Shown here piece by piece: positions 28,409-38,084 of a DNA stretch of 64,000 bases (position 1 is its first letter; every line of letters begins with the position of its first letter). The notes under the pieces were generated by a model. The model worked only from the letters and a program-made list of their open reading frames with translations, ran no database searches and was not told the DNA's origin. The DNA comes from DATBJG01 sp963790545 (lineage in GTDB: Bacteria > Acidobacteriota > Vicinamibacteria > Vicinamibacterales > JAMQPK01). The DNA lies in assembly GCA_963790545.1 (NCBI GenBank), contig CAWBPA010000006.1, positions 1 through 64,000 of the forward strand, in the 5' to 3' direction. A program made the position numbers and the translations under genes.

Positions 28409-29784
28409 TCAGCTGAACTCAATCACTCCCGTGATGATCGTTCGATCCGCTGTATCCTGAACCGCCTGCCGGCTCTCGGCAAGCGTATAGCGCTTGGTAA
28501 TCACCGATTTGGCGTCGATGACGCCCCGCTCAATCAACTTCACGTAGCGCGGGATGTCGCGCATGACGTGGAGCCCGCCCTGCTGTCCTGGATGAATCGT
28601 CCGGCCGAACAGCGCTAACGAGGCCCCCGGGAACGACACCGGCTGAAGCGGTGAAGCCCATGAGCATGACGTGTCCGCCCATACGGGTGCAGTCCCAGGC
28701 CTGCTGCACCGTTTTGACATTCGTCGGGTCGGGTTGCGGTTCGACCTTTGGGGGAAATGCCTGCAGTCCCGCGGCTTCCACAACGAAGTCGGCTCCGCGC
28801 GACATCACGGCGTTACCCGCTCTTCCCCACCCGACTCCGCCAGCAAACCGCCGGTCGTTCGGTCCCCGGCAAACCTCGCGGACGCGTTCGACCAGACCCT
28901 CCCCTTCAGCTACAGGATCGAGCGCCAGTCGTCGCGCCCATCTTCAGCGCAAAGTCGCGACGGTACTTGATCGGATCGATCGCAATGACCTGGCCCGCCC
29001 CGGTGACCCGGCCCGCCTGGATCGCGCCAAGACCGACGGGACCACAGCCGAAGACCACGACATCCGAGCCTGGCTGGAAGTGCATGTCCGCGTGTCCGGC
29101 CGCGAAGCCCGACGCCAGCTGGTCTCCGAGAAGCGTGAGCTCTGCGGCCGGCAGGTCGGTGAACACCGGCACGCAGTATTCCTCGAACGCCGTCATGATT
29201 TCGCTCATGCCCCCAATGCCGGCCTGCGCGTACACAGGGGTTCCGTCGCGCAGTTCGGCAAACGGTGGAAACGGCTCTACACCCGGCGAGTTCGAAAAAA
29301 AAGTGAACTGACAGTAGTCGGGACGACCCTGCAGGCACTGATAGCACTGACCACACTGTGAGGTACCGGCGACAACGACTCTATCGCCGACCTGCACGCG
29401 CTTGACCATGGCACCCACGGCTTCGACGACCCCAAAGCCGCAATGATTGGGAACCTCCGCTCTGCGGATCGTATTGGTCCCGAGCGCGCCCCGCACGATG
29501 GTGTAACAGGGCGCCACGGCCTGGGACCTGATGACGACCTGTCGCGCGTCTATCGGGAGGAGCCGCATCTCCTGAACGTCAAGCGTGTTGGAGTGGCGGA
29601 CGAGGCCACGAAACGTCCGCCCCGTCTGTGTCCCGGTCAGCGTGCCGGGTGCCTGCGGTTGCTGGGCGCCGGCAATTGTCGGCGTTCCGACCAGGAAGGC
29701 AGCGCCCCCGCCAAGGGCTGCGGCGCCAGTCCTCAACACCTGGCGACGGGACACCGGGCGTTTCTTCCTCGTCTGCGAAGCCAT
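28409..29784 (-). CDS. Tat-exported zinc-dependent alcohol dehydrogenase family protein (frame breaks near 28630 and 28900)
   Basis: The N-terminus is a twin-arginine signal (RRQVLRTGAAALGGGAAF) ending in a typical AGAQ cleavage region. A medium-chain dehydrogenase follows: structural zinc cysteines in CGQCYQCLQGRPDYC and the nucleotide motif VVFGCGPVGLGAIQ with IAIDP. The catalytic zinc region is unusual: a Cys in VAPCYTIVRG, and NHCGFGVVEAVG where the family normally has GHE. After about 28925 the frame changes to SRGADFVVEAAGLQAFPP, and again near 28630 to GGLHVMRDIPRYVKL, reaching the stop at 28409. All three pieces follow the family order, so this is one locus with indels. Confidence 0.78.
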
Positions 29785-30287
29785 CTGACAGCTCCTTCCT
29801 CATCCCCGGGGGAAGCCCCGGCCAACAAACAATAACCCGCAACTGAGTGAAATACATACCCCGCAGTTCAATCACGGGACGCGGATCGCCGCGGATTAAC
29901 GGATCTCCTAACGACGAGTCCAAAGCCTGAGAGGAAATACGGCGTTGCGCCGGCCCAGCAGGCGACCGGCCGCGCACTGCCGCACGTGAAGGTGAACGAG
30001 TCGCCGATCAAGCCGCTTGCGTCTTCGACAATCGGATGAACCGTTTCGTTCGCGCGATGAAGGGTGGGCGAGGGGGTCTGAGCGGATACACTGAGAGCCG
30101 TATGAACATTTCAAACGCCGAGGACGCTGAGATCGCCGCTTCGACGATTGCTCAGGGCGCACCGAGCAACTGTCGAGGGGTCGCGGAGTTCGCAGAGAAT
30201 TCGAGCTGAATATATTCTGCGGCCTCAGCGGTTTCCGCGTCCTCTGTGTTGTGTCGTTTGAGATGAGAGAAGCCTTCGCACGCTGTC
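29785..30287. other. Intergenic region of 503 bp with repeats and a possible coding remnant
   Basis: The region between the divergent dehydrogenase and TauE-like genes holds a single ACGGGACGCGGAT-type repeat at about 29875-29895 and the composite repeat at 30109-30262. On the minus strand, about 30090-29880, an open stretch reads LIGDSFTFTCGSARPVACW and could be a remnant or a frameshifted small secreted protein; it has no convincing start. I recognise no family. Confidence 0.45.
30109..30262. repeat. Composite GAGGACGCTGA / CTTCGACG repeat, copy 1
   Basis: About 150 bp starting TTTCAAACGCCGAGGACG, with a middle CTTCGACGATTGCTCAGG and TGTCGAGGGG pair and an end rich in CTCAGCG and CTGCGG. 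It ends about 25 bp before the TauE-like start. A clearly related copy lies at 32321-32468, also just before a plus-strand gene. Confidence 0.75.
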
Positions 30288-31017
30288 ATGTGGTTCGATG
30301 CACTCGCGGTCATCGTCTCGGTTGCGGCCGGCGCCATTGCCGCGGTCACGGGCTTCGGCATCGGGAGCCTGCTCACACCATTACTGGCTCTACAGGTCGA
30401 TACGAGGCTCGCCGTGGCCGCAGTCTCGGTGCCTCACGTCGTTGGAACGGCCCTTCGTTTCTGGTACCTCAGGTCGCGCGTTGACCAGCCGGGTCTTCTG
30501 GAACTTCGGGCTGACGAGCGCGGCCGGCGGATTGCTCGGGGCGCTGCTCTACGGATGGGCCAGCAATCGATGGCTCACCATCGTGTTTGGCATCCTGCTG
30601 CTCTTTGCGGCGGCAAGCGAGATGACAGGGTTGGCCCGGCGCATGCGTTTTCACGGTTCGGTGGCCTGGATTGCTGGCGCTCTCTCAGGGATGCTTGGCG
30701 GCCTCGTGGGCAATCAAGGCGGCATTCGATCGGCGGCGCTCCTGGGATTTGACCTGTCCAAAGAAGCATTCGTGGCAACGGCAACGGCGGTAGGCCTGCT
30801 CGTCGATGGGGCACGGATGCCCGTCTACCTCATCACCCAGTACGACGATCTGGGCGCCATGTGGCGACCGATCGCACTCGCCACCGTTGGCGTGACTGTT
30901 GGAACGCTTCTGGGCAGCCATGCGTTGCACTGGATCCCCGATTCGTGGTTCCGTCGTGTGCTCGCGCTGATTCTTGCGCTGCTCGGTGGCGCGATGCTGA
31001 TTAAGGGCGTGCGGTGA
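30288..31017 (+). CDS. TauE/SafE-like membrane permease (frame break near 30490)
   Basis: An integral membrane protein of about 240 residues of the sulfite exporter TauE/SafE family. The first repeat opens MWFDALAVIVSVAAG and holds AAVTGFGIGSLLTPLLAL, the second repeat holds GALSGMLGGLVGNQGG, the two matching half-signatures of the family. Near 30475-30500 the frame changes; the upstream frame runs through LRFWYLRSRVD and the downstream frame resumes at SRVFWNFGLTSAAGG. The order is unbroken, so the gene is read as one. Members export sulfite or organosulfonates or move other anions; the substrate is not known. Confidence 0.8.
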
Positions 31018-31028
31018 CAGGATCCAGC

Positions 31029-31112
31029 CGCGGGGGCTAAAGCCCCCGCGCTACATTCTCGTGCTGCCGGTGTGACGCTGGTAACTTGTAGCGCGCACGC
31101 TTTAGCGTGCGC
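31029..31112. repeat. Two opposed palindromes before the radical SAM gene
   Basis: A perfect CGCGGGGGC-TAAA-GCCCCCGCG hairpin (31029-31050, followed by CTACA) faces a perfect GCGCACGC-TTTA-GCGTGCGC hairpin (31093-31112, preceded by TGTAGC). The flanks are mutually inverted, so the pair forms a REPIN-like doublet about 42 bp apart between the TauE-like stop and the radical SAM start. Confidence 0.85.
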
Positions 31113-31155
31113 GGGGGTAATGCCGCGAACAGGCACCGCGCGGTATCATGGGCGT

Positions 31156-32281
31156 ATGTTCCGGCCGCGGCGCGCCCTCCGCGCGTTCGACCGTCGATGG
31201 CGTGAGGCCAGAATGCTGGCTCGCGGCCTTCAGTCCGCCGGCCATCCGATCCTCGCGCAAATCGTGCCGATCCGGCGCTGCAACCTGGCCTGCACGTACT
31301 GCAACGAGTTCGACAATCACTCTGCGCCGGTCCCGTTCGAGACGATGCGCGAGCGCATCGACCAACTGGCGCGCCTCGGAACGGCCAACATCGAAATCAG
31401 CGGTGGTGAGCCGATGCTTCATCCCGCTCTCGACGACCTCATTCGGCATATCCGTCGAACGGGCGCACTTGCCGGCCTCATCACCAACGGCTACCTCCTC
31501 AATGAGAAGCGCATCGAGCAGTTCAACGATGCCGGGCTGGATCATCTTCAGATCAGCATCGACAATGTAACCCCGGACGACATCTCGAAGAAGAGCTTGA
31601 AGGTGCTCGACGGCAAGCTGCAGATGCTGGCTCGACACGCGGATTTCAGTGTCAATATCAACTCGGTGCTCGGCGGCAAGCTCGACCGTCCGGACGATGC
31701 GCTGACCGATAGCCAGGCGCGCGATAGAACTCGGTCTCACGGCGACTGTTGGTCTCATTCACAACGGACAAGGTCAGCTGGAACCGCTCAACCCGCACCA
31801 ACGCCGCGTCTATGACGCCATCATGGCGCTCACGGCTCCGTTCTATACGGTTCAGAATCAGAACGACTTCCAACGAAACCTGGCAAAGGGACGGCCGAAC
31901 GCGTGGCAGTGCGGCGCCGGCGGGCGCTACCTCTATATCTGCGAAGACGGCCTCGTGCATTGGTGTTCGCAGCAGCGAGGGTATCCCGGAGTGCCGCTGG
32001 CCCATTACACGCGGTCTGACGTCGAACGCGAGAGCACGAGTGAAAAAAGTTGCTCGCCACTCTGCACCGTGTCGTGCGTGCATCGTGTCGCGCTCCTCGA
32101 TCGGCTTCGCGTCAAGCCCATGGAGACGATCGACGACATGCTTCCCCCGGTGGGAATGGACCCATCAGCGTGCGGCTCTTGCGATGGGGACTGGTCACAA
32201 GTCGTCACCGCGACCGGTTCAGAGCCGTCGCGGCACGTGTCCTCAGCTCGCGGTCCTGAAAGCGGTCAGAGCCGTGTATGA
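31156..32281 (+). CDS. Radical SAM protein with SPASM-like C-terminal cysteines (frame break near 31708)
   Basis: The radical SAM core begins near residue 30 with IVPIRRCNLACTYCNEF, giving the CxxxCxxC motif for the [4Fe-4S] cluster that cleaves S-adenosylmethionine. NIEISGGEPMLHP (the GGE motif) and GLITNGYLL and HLQISID follow. Near 31700-31715 the frame changes; the second frame continues IARRAIELGLTATVGLIHNG and reaches a cysteine-rich end with WCSQQRG and SPLCTVSCVHRV and finally SACGSCDGDW, which look like ligands of auxiliary clusters. The ATG at 31156 was preferred to frames opening in the palindrome. The reaction is unknown; no precursor peptide is seen nearby. Confidence 0.82.
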
Positions 32282-32320
32282 TCACGACGCAGTTTGAACT
32301 AAGGTCCTGAATACTGGGAA

Positions 32321-32468
32321 TTTTCAACGCCAAGGACGCTGAGATCGCCCTTCGACGGGCGCTCAGGGCGCCCCGAGCAAAGTCGAGGGGCGCGGAGGCC
32401 GCAGAGGATCCATTTTTAAGGAGTTCTGCAGTGTGCCTCAGCGCCCTCCGCGAGCTCTTCGTTGAGCA
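32321..32468. repeat. Composite GAGGACGCTGA / CTTCGACG repeat, copy 2
   Basis: It begins TTTTCAACGCCAAGGACGCT and holds CTTCGACGGGCGCTCAGGG with GAGCAAAGTCGAGGGG, then a GC-rich tail with CTCAGCGCCCTCCGCG. The first about 85 bp match copy 1 at 30109 closely. It ends about 10 bp before the start of the next gene. Confidence 0.75.
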
Positions 32469-32478
32469 GGAGCGCCCG

Positions 32479-33101
32479 ATGAAACGTGTCAGTTCAGTCG
32501 TGATGATCCTTGCCCTTGCCACGGTGCTCTCCGCCAAGATCGACTTCACGTCGACGTGGAAATGGATGGACGCCAGCACCGTCAGCTTCGCGGGAAAGAA
32601 AGTTGCCGCCCTTGTGATTTCTCAAGACGACTCACTCAGGGTCGCAGGAGAAGAAGCGTTGGTGCGCGAGTTGACGGCCCGCGGCCTGCAGGGCGTGGCT
32701 ACGTATCGCATGGCACCGAAGGAGGAGCTCCAAAAGGCCGAGCGTGCGAAAGTCTGGTTTGAGAAAGCCAACGTGGAAGGCGTCGTGGCCGTGCGCCCCG
32801 GTGAGTGCTGATAAAGTTTCCACTTACACGCCTGGTACATGGATCAATCCGTACTACAGCACGTTGTGGGGGTACTACGGTTACGGGTGGGGCAGCGTCT
32901 ACATCCCTGGCACGAACCGATCGCGAGACGGTCGTGGTCGTGGAAAGCACCATCTACAGTGTGCCCCGCAATCAGCTCGTGTGGGCGGGCGTCAGCGAGA
33001 CGAGAAACCCGAAAGACCTTCGCCAGTTCGTCGAAGAGCTGGTCAAAGAGGCTGTGAGTGAGCTTCAGAAGCAGGGACTGGCGAAGAATCTACCGAAATA
33101 G
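32479..33101 (+). CDS. Small exported protein, DUF4136-like (frame breaks near 32797 and 32915)
   Basis: The product starts with a signal peptide (MKRVSSVVMILALATVLSA). It then shows FAGKKVAALVIS, a short Arg/Glu helix, VEGVVAVRPVSADKVS, an aromatic stretch (NPYYSTLWGYYGYGWGS) and a final part ETVVVVESTIYSVPRNQLVWAG. This resembles DUF4136-type lipoproteins or related Acidobacteriota exported proteins, but I do not recognise it with certainty. The first break is at a run of four C (32795-32798): removing one C restores the conserved reading. A second break near 32915 is needed to reach the stop at 33101. A tannase-family gene follows after 20 bp. Confidence 0.68.
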
Positions 33102-33121
33102 CCGTGAGGCGTGGAGGAGTC

Positions 33122-34750
33122 ATGATCCGAACCCTCTTCAGTCGGAACGTCGTCTTTGCGTTAGTCGCCGTGATCCTCCAGATCGTGATGCTGTTGTCCT
33201 CGCCCGACAAGGCGCGAGCCCAGGCTTTCGCAAACGTGAAGAACGCTGCCGTCGACTACTCGAAAGCCGAAGTCGAGCCCCGCATGGCGTGCGAAAGTCT
33301 CGCCGCGTTCAAAGCAGAGGAGCTCGTGCAACTGACCGCGCGCGCCGTCCCGCCGACCGAGAACGCGCCCAGCCACTGCCGTGTCAGCGGCGTGCTGGCA
33401 CCGGAAATCGGCTTCGAGGTGAACCTGCCCGCTCGCTGGAACGGTCGCTTCTACATGATAGGGAACGGCGGGCATGCGGGCGAAGGGCCGGACGATCCAG
33501 GTCGAGCCATTCAGAGGGCGGCGGCCCTGCAGCACGGGTTCGCGATTGCCACCACGAATACCGGTCACGACGCCCGGAAGGAACCGGGGGCCACGTTCGT
33601 ATTGAGCAATCCGCAGAAAGCCATTGACTACGCGTACCGTGCGGTTCACCTCACGGCTGTCACCGCCAAGCGGATGACAAACGAGTACTACGGTAAACCC
33701 GTGGCGTTCTCGTACTGGAACTCGTGCTCGAATGGGGGGCGCCAGGGTCTCATCGAGGCGCAGCGTTACCCGGAAGATTTCGACGGCATCGTGGCAAACG
33801 CCCCCTGGGTTGATCAGACCGGCTTCACGGTTGCTGCGCTCTGGAATCAGCGCGCGCTCGCCGAGGCGCCCATCCCGCCGGAAAAGCTGCCGCTGATTGC
33901 AGCGCGGGTGATGGCGACGTGCGATCGCGCCGATGGGCTTGCCGATGGATTGATCGACGATCCGCGGCGCTGCAATTTCGACCCGTCTCGCGACGTGCCG
34001 ACCTGCAGCGCCGGCACGGACTCCGCCGATTGCTTGACCTCAGCTCAGGCAGGCACGCTGAAAAAAATCTATGGCGGCGTCGTCAGCCAGGGCCGACCGT
34101 ACTCTTCGGCTTTTCTGTATGGCAGCGAAGCGGTTCTCGCGGGCCCCACTGGTGCCAGCGCCAGTGCGTGGCTCAACATGATCGTGCCGTCAACCGCCGA
34201 TGCGAAACCCGCCGTGTTTTCCCTCGCCGAGTCGACGATGAAGTATCTGGTGTTCGATCCGCCCAAGCCCGACTACGACTTTCGCAGCTTTGACTTCGAC
34301 CGGGACATCAGCCTGCTCGATCGCTGGGGCAAGCTGGCCAATGCCGACAATCCAGATCTGACTGCGTTCAAGAAACGCGGCGGCAAGCTCCTGATGACTT
34401 ACGGATGGGCCGATCAGATCCTGATGCCCATGATGGGCGTGAACTACTATGAGCGCGCCGTTCGGACCAATGGCCCACAGACGACCGATTTCTTCCGCCT
34501 CTTCATGCTGCCGGGAATGGCGCACTGCGGCGGGGGCATCGGGCCCGACAGGCAGGATTCAGTGACAGCGGTCATCGACTGGGTCGAGAAGGGGCGCGCA
34601 CCCGACTCGCTTCTTACGTCGAAGGTTGTCAAAGGTGAGGTCGTGCGGACGAGGCCTGCCTGTCCGTATCCGCAAGTGGCGCGCTACAAGGGCGAGGGCA
34701 GCATGGACGAGGCGGCCAATTTCCGCTGCGTAAACGCGGATACACGATGA
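33122..34750 (+). CDS. Tannase/feruloyl esterase family hydrolase
   Basis: A 542-residue exported alpha/beta-hydrolase acting on ester bonds of plant phenolics such as tannins or feruloylated polysaccharides. A signal peptide precedes ARAQAFANVK. The nucleophile serine lies in YWNSCSNGGRQG (C-S-x-G-G motif) and the family disulfide partner cysteine in MAHCGGGIGPD near the catalytic histidine. The acid lies in TYGWADQILMP. The lid region between is rich in cysteines (DDPRRCNF, VPTCSAGTDSADC), as in the family. The ATG at 33122 follows a GGAGG site. Unlike many neighbours the frame is intact. Confidence 0.9.
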   Translation: MIRTLFSRNVVFALVAVILQIVMLLSSPDKARAQAFANVKNAAVDYSKAEVEPRMACESLAAFKAEELVQLTARAVPPTENAPSHCRVSGVLAPEIGFEVNLPARWNGRFYMIGNGGHAGEGPDDPGRAIQRAAALQHGFAIATTNTGHDARKEPGATFVLSNPQKAIDYAYRAVHLTAVTAKRMTNEYYGKPVAFSYWNSCSNGGRQGLIEAQRYPEDFDGIVANAPWVDQTGFTVAALWNQRALAEAPIPPEKLPLIAARVMATCDRADGLADGLIDDPRRCNFDPSRDVPTCSAGTDSADCLTSAQAGTLKKIYGGVVSQGRPYSSAFLYGSEAVLAGPTGASASAWLNMIVPSTADAKPAVFSLAESTMKYLVFDPPKPDYDFRSFDFDRDISLLDRWGKLANADNPDLTAFKKRGGKLLMTYGWADQILMPMMGVNYYERAVRTNGPQTTDFFRLFMLPGMAHCGGGIGPDRQDSVTAVIDWVEKGRAPDSLLTSKVVKGEVVRTRPACPYPQVARYKGEGSMDEAANFRCVNADTR

Positions 34751-34793
34751 TAGAGAACGGGACGCGGATCTACACGGATACTCGCTGATTGAC

Positions 34794-35025
34794 GGGACGC
34801 GGATCTACGCGGATACACGCTGATAAACTTCTTGGGGGGACGCCGGGCCGACCGGCAGCCTGGCGAAGCCAGGCTCGTGGAAGGGTGAGCGATCGAGCAT
34901 GAGAGCGCCAGGTCGGAGCAGCACGCTCTCATGCTCGATCGTTCACCTTTCCACGCGCGCATGCGCGGCCGGTCGCCCCGCAAGATCTGCCCTGATCCGC
35001 GAAAATCCGCGTCCCGTCAAAAGAA
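34794..35025. repeat. Long imperfect inverted repeat (about 230 bp)
   Basis: The core arms 34877-34907 and 34924-34954 are 31 bp each with only two mismatches, around a 16-base loop. Outward the match continues imperfectly through GCCGACCGGC / GGCCGGTCGCC and TTCTTG / CAAGAT to the ends GACGGGACGCGGAT (34794) and ATCCGCGTCCCGTC (35012-35025). Small nested stems interrupt both arms (GCCTGGC-GAA-GCCAGGC on the left, GCGCGCATGCGCG on the right). No ORF is inside. Confidence 0.82.
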
Positions 35026-35211
35026 GGCCGCGTCTACTGCTTCAACGAACGATACGCCAGCCGATCGGAGTCGAATGATCCCAGCCAGAGGTCGCTGCCC
35101 ACCTGCACGGCCATGGCCGTGCCCGTGAATGCGGGTGTCGCTGGCCCGCGCGCGATCCTGATGGCAATATTCTCAACATCGTGAACAGATAGCTCCCCGA
35201 TATCCTCTCTC

Positions 35212-35242
35212 TTGACGTCGCAGGCATGTTGCGTCTATATAT
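35212..35242 (+). promoter_or_regulatory. Sigma-70-like promoter and possible PadR operator
   Basis: TTGACG at 35212-35217 and TATATAT at 35236-35242 are spaced 18 bp, a good match to the housekeeping consensus. The ATGT-N5-ACAT inverted repeat at 35241-35253 overlaps the expected start of transcription and resembles PadR boxes, fitting autoregulation. Confidence 0.5.
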
Positions 35243-35266
35243 GTCTTCCACATGCATAGAATCAAC

Positions 35267-35578
35267 ATGCCTAAGGGCGCCCTCGGCATGCTCATTCTGC
35301 GGGTCCTGCGGAGCGGGCCCCTCCACGGGTATGGCATCGCACAGCGAATTCGTCAGCGCTCGGGCGAGGTTCTCGAGGCGGATGAAGGATCACTCTATCC
35401 GGCGCTGCAGCGCATGCTGATGGAGGGGTGGGTGACCGCCGAATGGGGCCTGTCCGAGACCAAACGGCAGGTGCGGTTCTATTCACTCACGCCAGACGGT
35501 CGAAAACAGCTCCGACAGGAAATAGCCGACTACGGGCGCGTTTCGGCCGCAATCCAGGGCATTCTGGAGACAGCCTGA
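35267..35578 (+). CDS. PadR-family transcriptional regulator
   Basis: A 103-residue winged-helix repressor. The start at MPKGALGMLIL matches the family N-terminus; an ATG at 35252 would add five residues. The recognition region GPLHGYGIAQRIRQRSG and the wing EADEGSLYPALQRMLMEGWV are classic PadR, and the last helix (dimerisation) is short, as in the PadR-s1 subgroup. The ADOP permease gene follows after 10 bp, a pairing common in Acidobacteriota, so it probably controls that gene. Confidence 0.93.
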   Translation: MPKGALGMLILRVLRSGPLHGYGIAQRIRQRSGEVLEADEGSLYPALQRMLMEGWVTAEWGLSETKRQVRFYSLTPDGRKQLRQEIADYGRVSAAIQGILETA

Positions 35579-35588
35579 GCCCTGAGCC

Positions 35589-38084
35589 ATGAAAAAGCTC
35601 CTTCGCCGTCTTCGCTATCTCTGGAATCGGCGTCAGCTCGAGGCCGACCTTCAGCGAGAAATGCGCGCCCATCGCGAGATGATGACCGAGGACCGGAGAG
35701 CCTCGTTCGGCAGCAGCCTCCGCTTCCAGGAGGAATCACGCGATGCCTGGGGATGGAATTGGCTCGATCATCTCCAGCGCGATCTTGCATATGCTGCGGG
35801 TCAGCTTCGCCGCGCGCCGGGATTTACGTTGGCGGCGGTGACGATCCTCGCACTCGGGGTGGGGCTGAACCTCGCTGTTTTTCACGTGGTCAAGACCGTG
35901 TCCTACGACCGGCTCCTGGTGCCTGAAGCCGAATCCCTCGTCCGTGTCGTTCGAGAGTCGCCCGAACGGGAGCGCTGGGCCTTTCCGCCGGAGGCCGTCA
36001 CCTTCTTCCAGGATCAATGCGGATCTATTCACCTATCTGGTCGGGGAGCGCCTTGGGACCATCGCGGTTCAGGTAGATACCGACGACGTCGATGCTCGAG
36101 CGCAGTTCGTATCGGGCAACTATTTCGACGATCTCGCCGTGAAACCCGGGCACGGACGTTTTCTCAGCCCTCGCGACGATCGCCACGACGCCCCGCTCGT
36201 TGTCGTCCTCAGTGAGGATATTGGCAGCGTCGCTTTGGCGCCGATCCCGCGATTGTCTCGACCATCATCAGCGTCAACGGGATTCCTGCAACCGTGGTCG
36301 GGATTACCCCGACGGGATTCACGGGACTGACCATGAGTCGCGGGGACCTCTGGTTTCCGGCCACGATGCGATCACGGCTCCTCGGGCAACTCGAGAATGC
36401 ACCGGTGCTCGGACGGCCCGACACGGGGATCGTTGGCAAGCCGAAGCCGGACGTGTCGCTTGAAGCTGCCTCGGCCCAATTGGCGGCGTTGACACTCGAG
36501 CTGCGTGCCCGGCAACCGGACCTCTTCAACGATCGAGAAACCGTTCGCGCACGATCGCTTCAAGAAGACGACCTCAATCGAAACCCCTACATGGTGTTAG
36601 GGCCACTCGTCGCACTGATTCTTCTGGCAGCCTGCGCGAATCTGGGAAACATGCTCCTCGCGCGCGGCATCAGTCGGCAACAGGAAATCGATACCCGCAT
36701 TGCCGTCGGTGCGAACCGTTCGCGGCTCGTCCGCCAGCTCATGACCGAGAGCCTGCTGCTAGCGGCGCTCGGCGCGCTGGGTGGACTCGTGGTCTCCCGG
36801 ATCGCTGCGGAACTGCTGGCCAGAACGTTCGCGGCGTTTCTGAACGTTCAGATCGCGCTCGATTTGCAGGCGATTCTCGCGGCGGGTGTGCTGAGTGTGA
36901 TTTCGGCAGTTGCGTTTGGGCTCGCGCCCGCCCTTCAACTTACGAGCCGACGTCGCAGCACGACTCGGTCGCGGCAGATACTGGTGGCCGTACAAGTGGC
37001 GGCAAGTTGCGTGCTGCTGGTCCTGGCGGGGATGATGACCAGGGGCGCGCAGCGTCAGACGGCGTTCGCCGCCGGTGCCGACTTCACCTCGCTGGTCGTG
37101 GTCGACCCGGGACTCGAAGACGCAAATCTTTCCGGTCCGTCAGCACGACAGGCACTCGAGGGCGTTCGCGAACGAATCAGCCTGATTCCTGAAGTCGTCG
37201 ATATCGCCATCTCCGCGGATCCTATTTCCGGAGCAACCATCGCCCGCGCCTCAGGCATTCCGATGATTGTGCAACTGGCTGTGGACCCCGATTACTTTCG
37301 CGTGATGAGGCTCGGGATGCTGCGAGGCAGAATCTTCGAGCCTGGCGAACAGGACGTCGTCATCGTGAGCGCAGCCGCAGGGCGCGCGGCCTTTGACGGA
37401 GACGATCCGTTGGGGAAAGCCTGGAATCCAGACGGCAGCTCACGCGGGCCTACGGTGATTGGCCTTGTCGAAGCAAACGCGCTCGCGTCGCTGCGGGATC
37501 CTGGGGCCGTCGAGTCCTATCGACTCCTGACCGACGAGACCGTCGCGGGCGCCATCGTCATCGCGCGAACAAACGGCGACGGCCGGACGATCCTTCGTCG
37601 CGCACGGGAGGCCGCGAAGCTGCCGGGGCTGACGCCGGCTGCCTGGGTGATCCAGACGCCGGTCGACCAGGTGCTGGAACATTCGAGGGCCGCGACCGAA
37701 CTGATTGGCGTGCTGGGAACTGCCGCGTCGGCACTTGCGGCGTTTGGCATCTTCGGGCTCGTGGCGTTTTCGGTCCGCGAGCGAAACCGCGAGCTCGCCA
37801 TTCGAATGGCCCTGGGTGCGCGGGCACGAGCGATTGTCGCCGTGCTGCTACGCCAGTATGCAAAGCCGCTCGGGCTCGGGATGGCCGTCGGCGTCGCGCT
37901 GGCCTATGCCGCCGTGCGCGCCCTCGGCGGAATGTCGCCGTTGGGCCTGGGGCTGATGACGTCCGACCTCGCCGGGTATCTTCTGGGACTGGCCGCATTC
38001 ACACTCACGACGGTTGCCGCGATCCTGGTGCCGCTGCGCCGCGCGATTCGGATCGATCCGGTGATCGCGCTTCGCCGCGAATAG
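35589..38084 (+). CDS. ADOP-type (FtsX/MacB-like) permease (frame breaks near 36020 and 36235)
   Basis: An about 830-residue membrane protein without its own ATPase. The N-terminal charged helix (ADLQREMRAHREM) and LRRAPGFTLAAVTILALGVG are hallmarks of the acidobacterial duplicated orphan permease group. A MacB-like periplasmic domain follows (SGNYFDDLAVKPGHGRFL, then VVGITPTGFTGL), then FtsX helices, a second periplasmic part and final FtsX helices ending PLRRAIRIDPVIALRRE. Conserved blocks occur in three frames in the right order, so two indels are needed (36015-36030 and 36225-36245). The last 98 bp are duplicated at 47885. Confidence 0.85.

Larger units (their letters stand above)
34751..35251. 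other. Intergenic region of 501 bp dominated by a large inverted repeat
   Basis: The gap between the tannase-like and PadR genes contains two head-to-tail ACGGGACGCGGATCTAC units (34762-34830), the long inverted repeat at 34794-35025 and a promoter at 35212-35242. The remaining 35026-35210 stretch shows no gene that I can support. Confidence 0.7.

Noticed and set aside
29908..30162. Minus-strand frame of 84 codons in the gap before TauE
   Set aside because: Arg-rich text without motif; a different frame there (LIGDSFTFTC) looks more protein-like but lacks a start, so neither is called a gene.
31029..31112. Riboswitch or T-box leader of the radical SAM gene
   Set aside because: The structures are simple palindromes that recur elsewhere in the window, with no aptamer-like conserved core.
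34877..34954. Rho-independent terminator of the tannase gene
   Set aside because: The stem is far longer than a terminator, lies 127 bp behind the stop and has no T-run.
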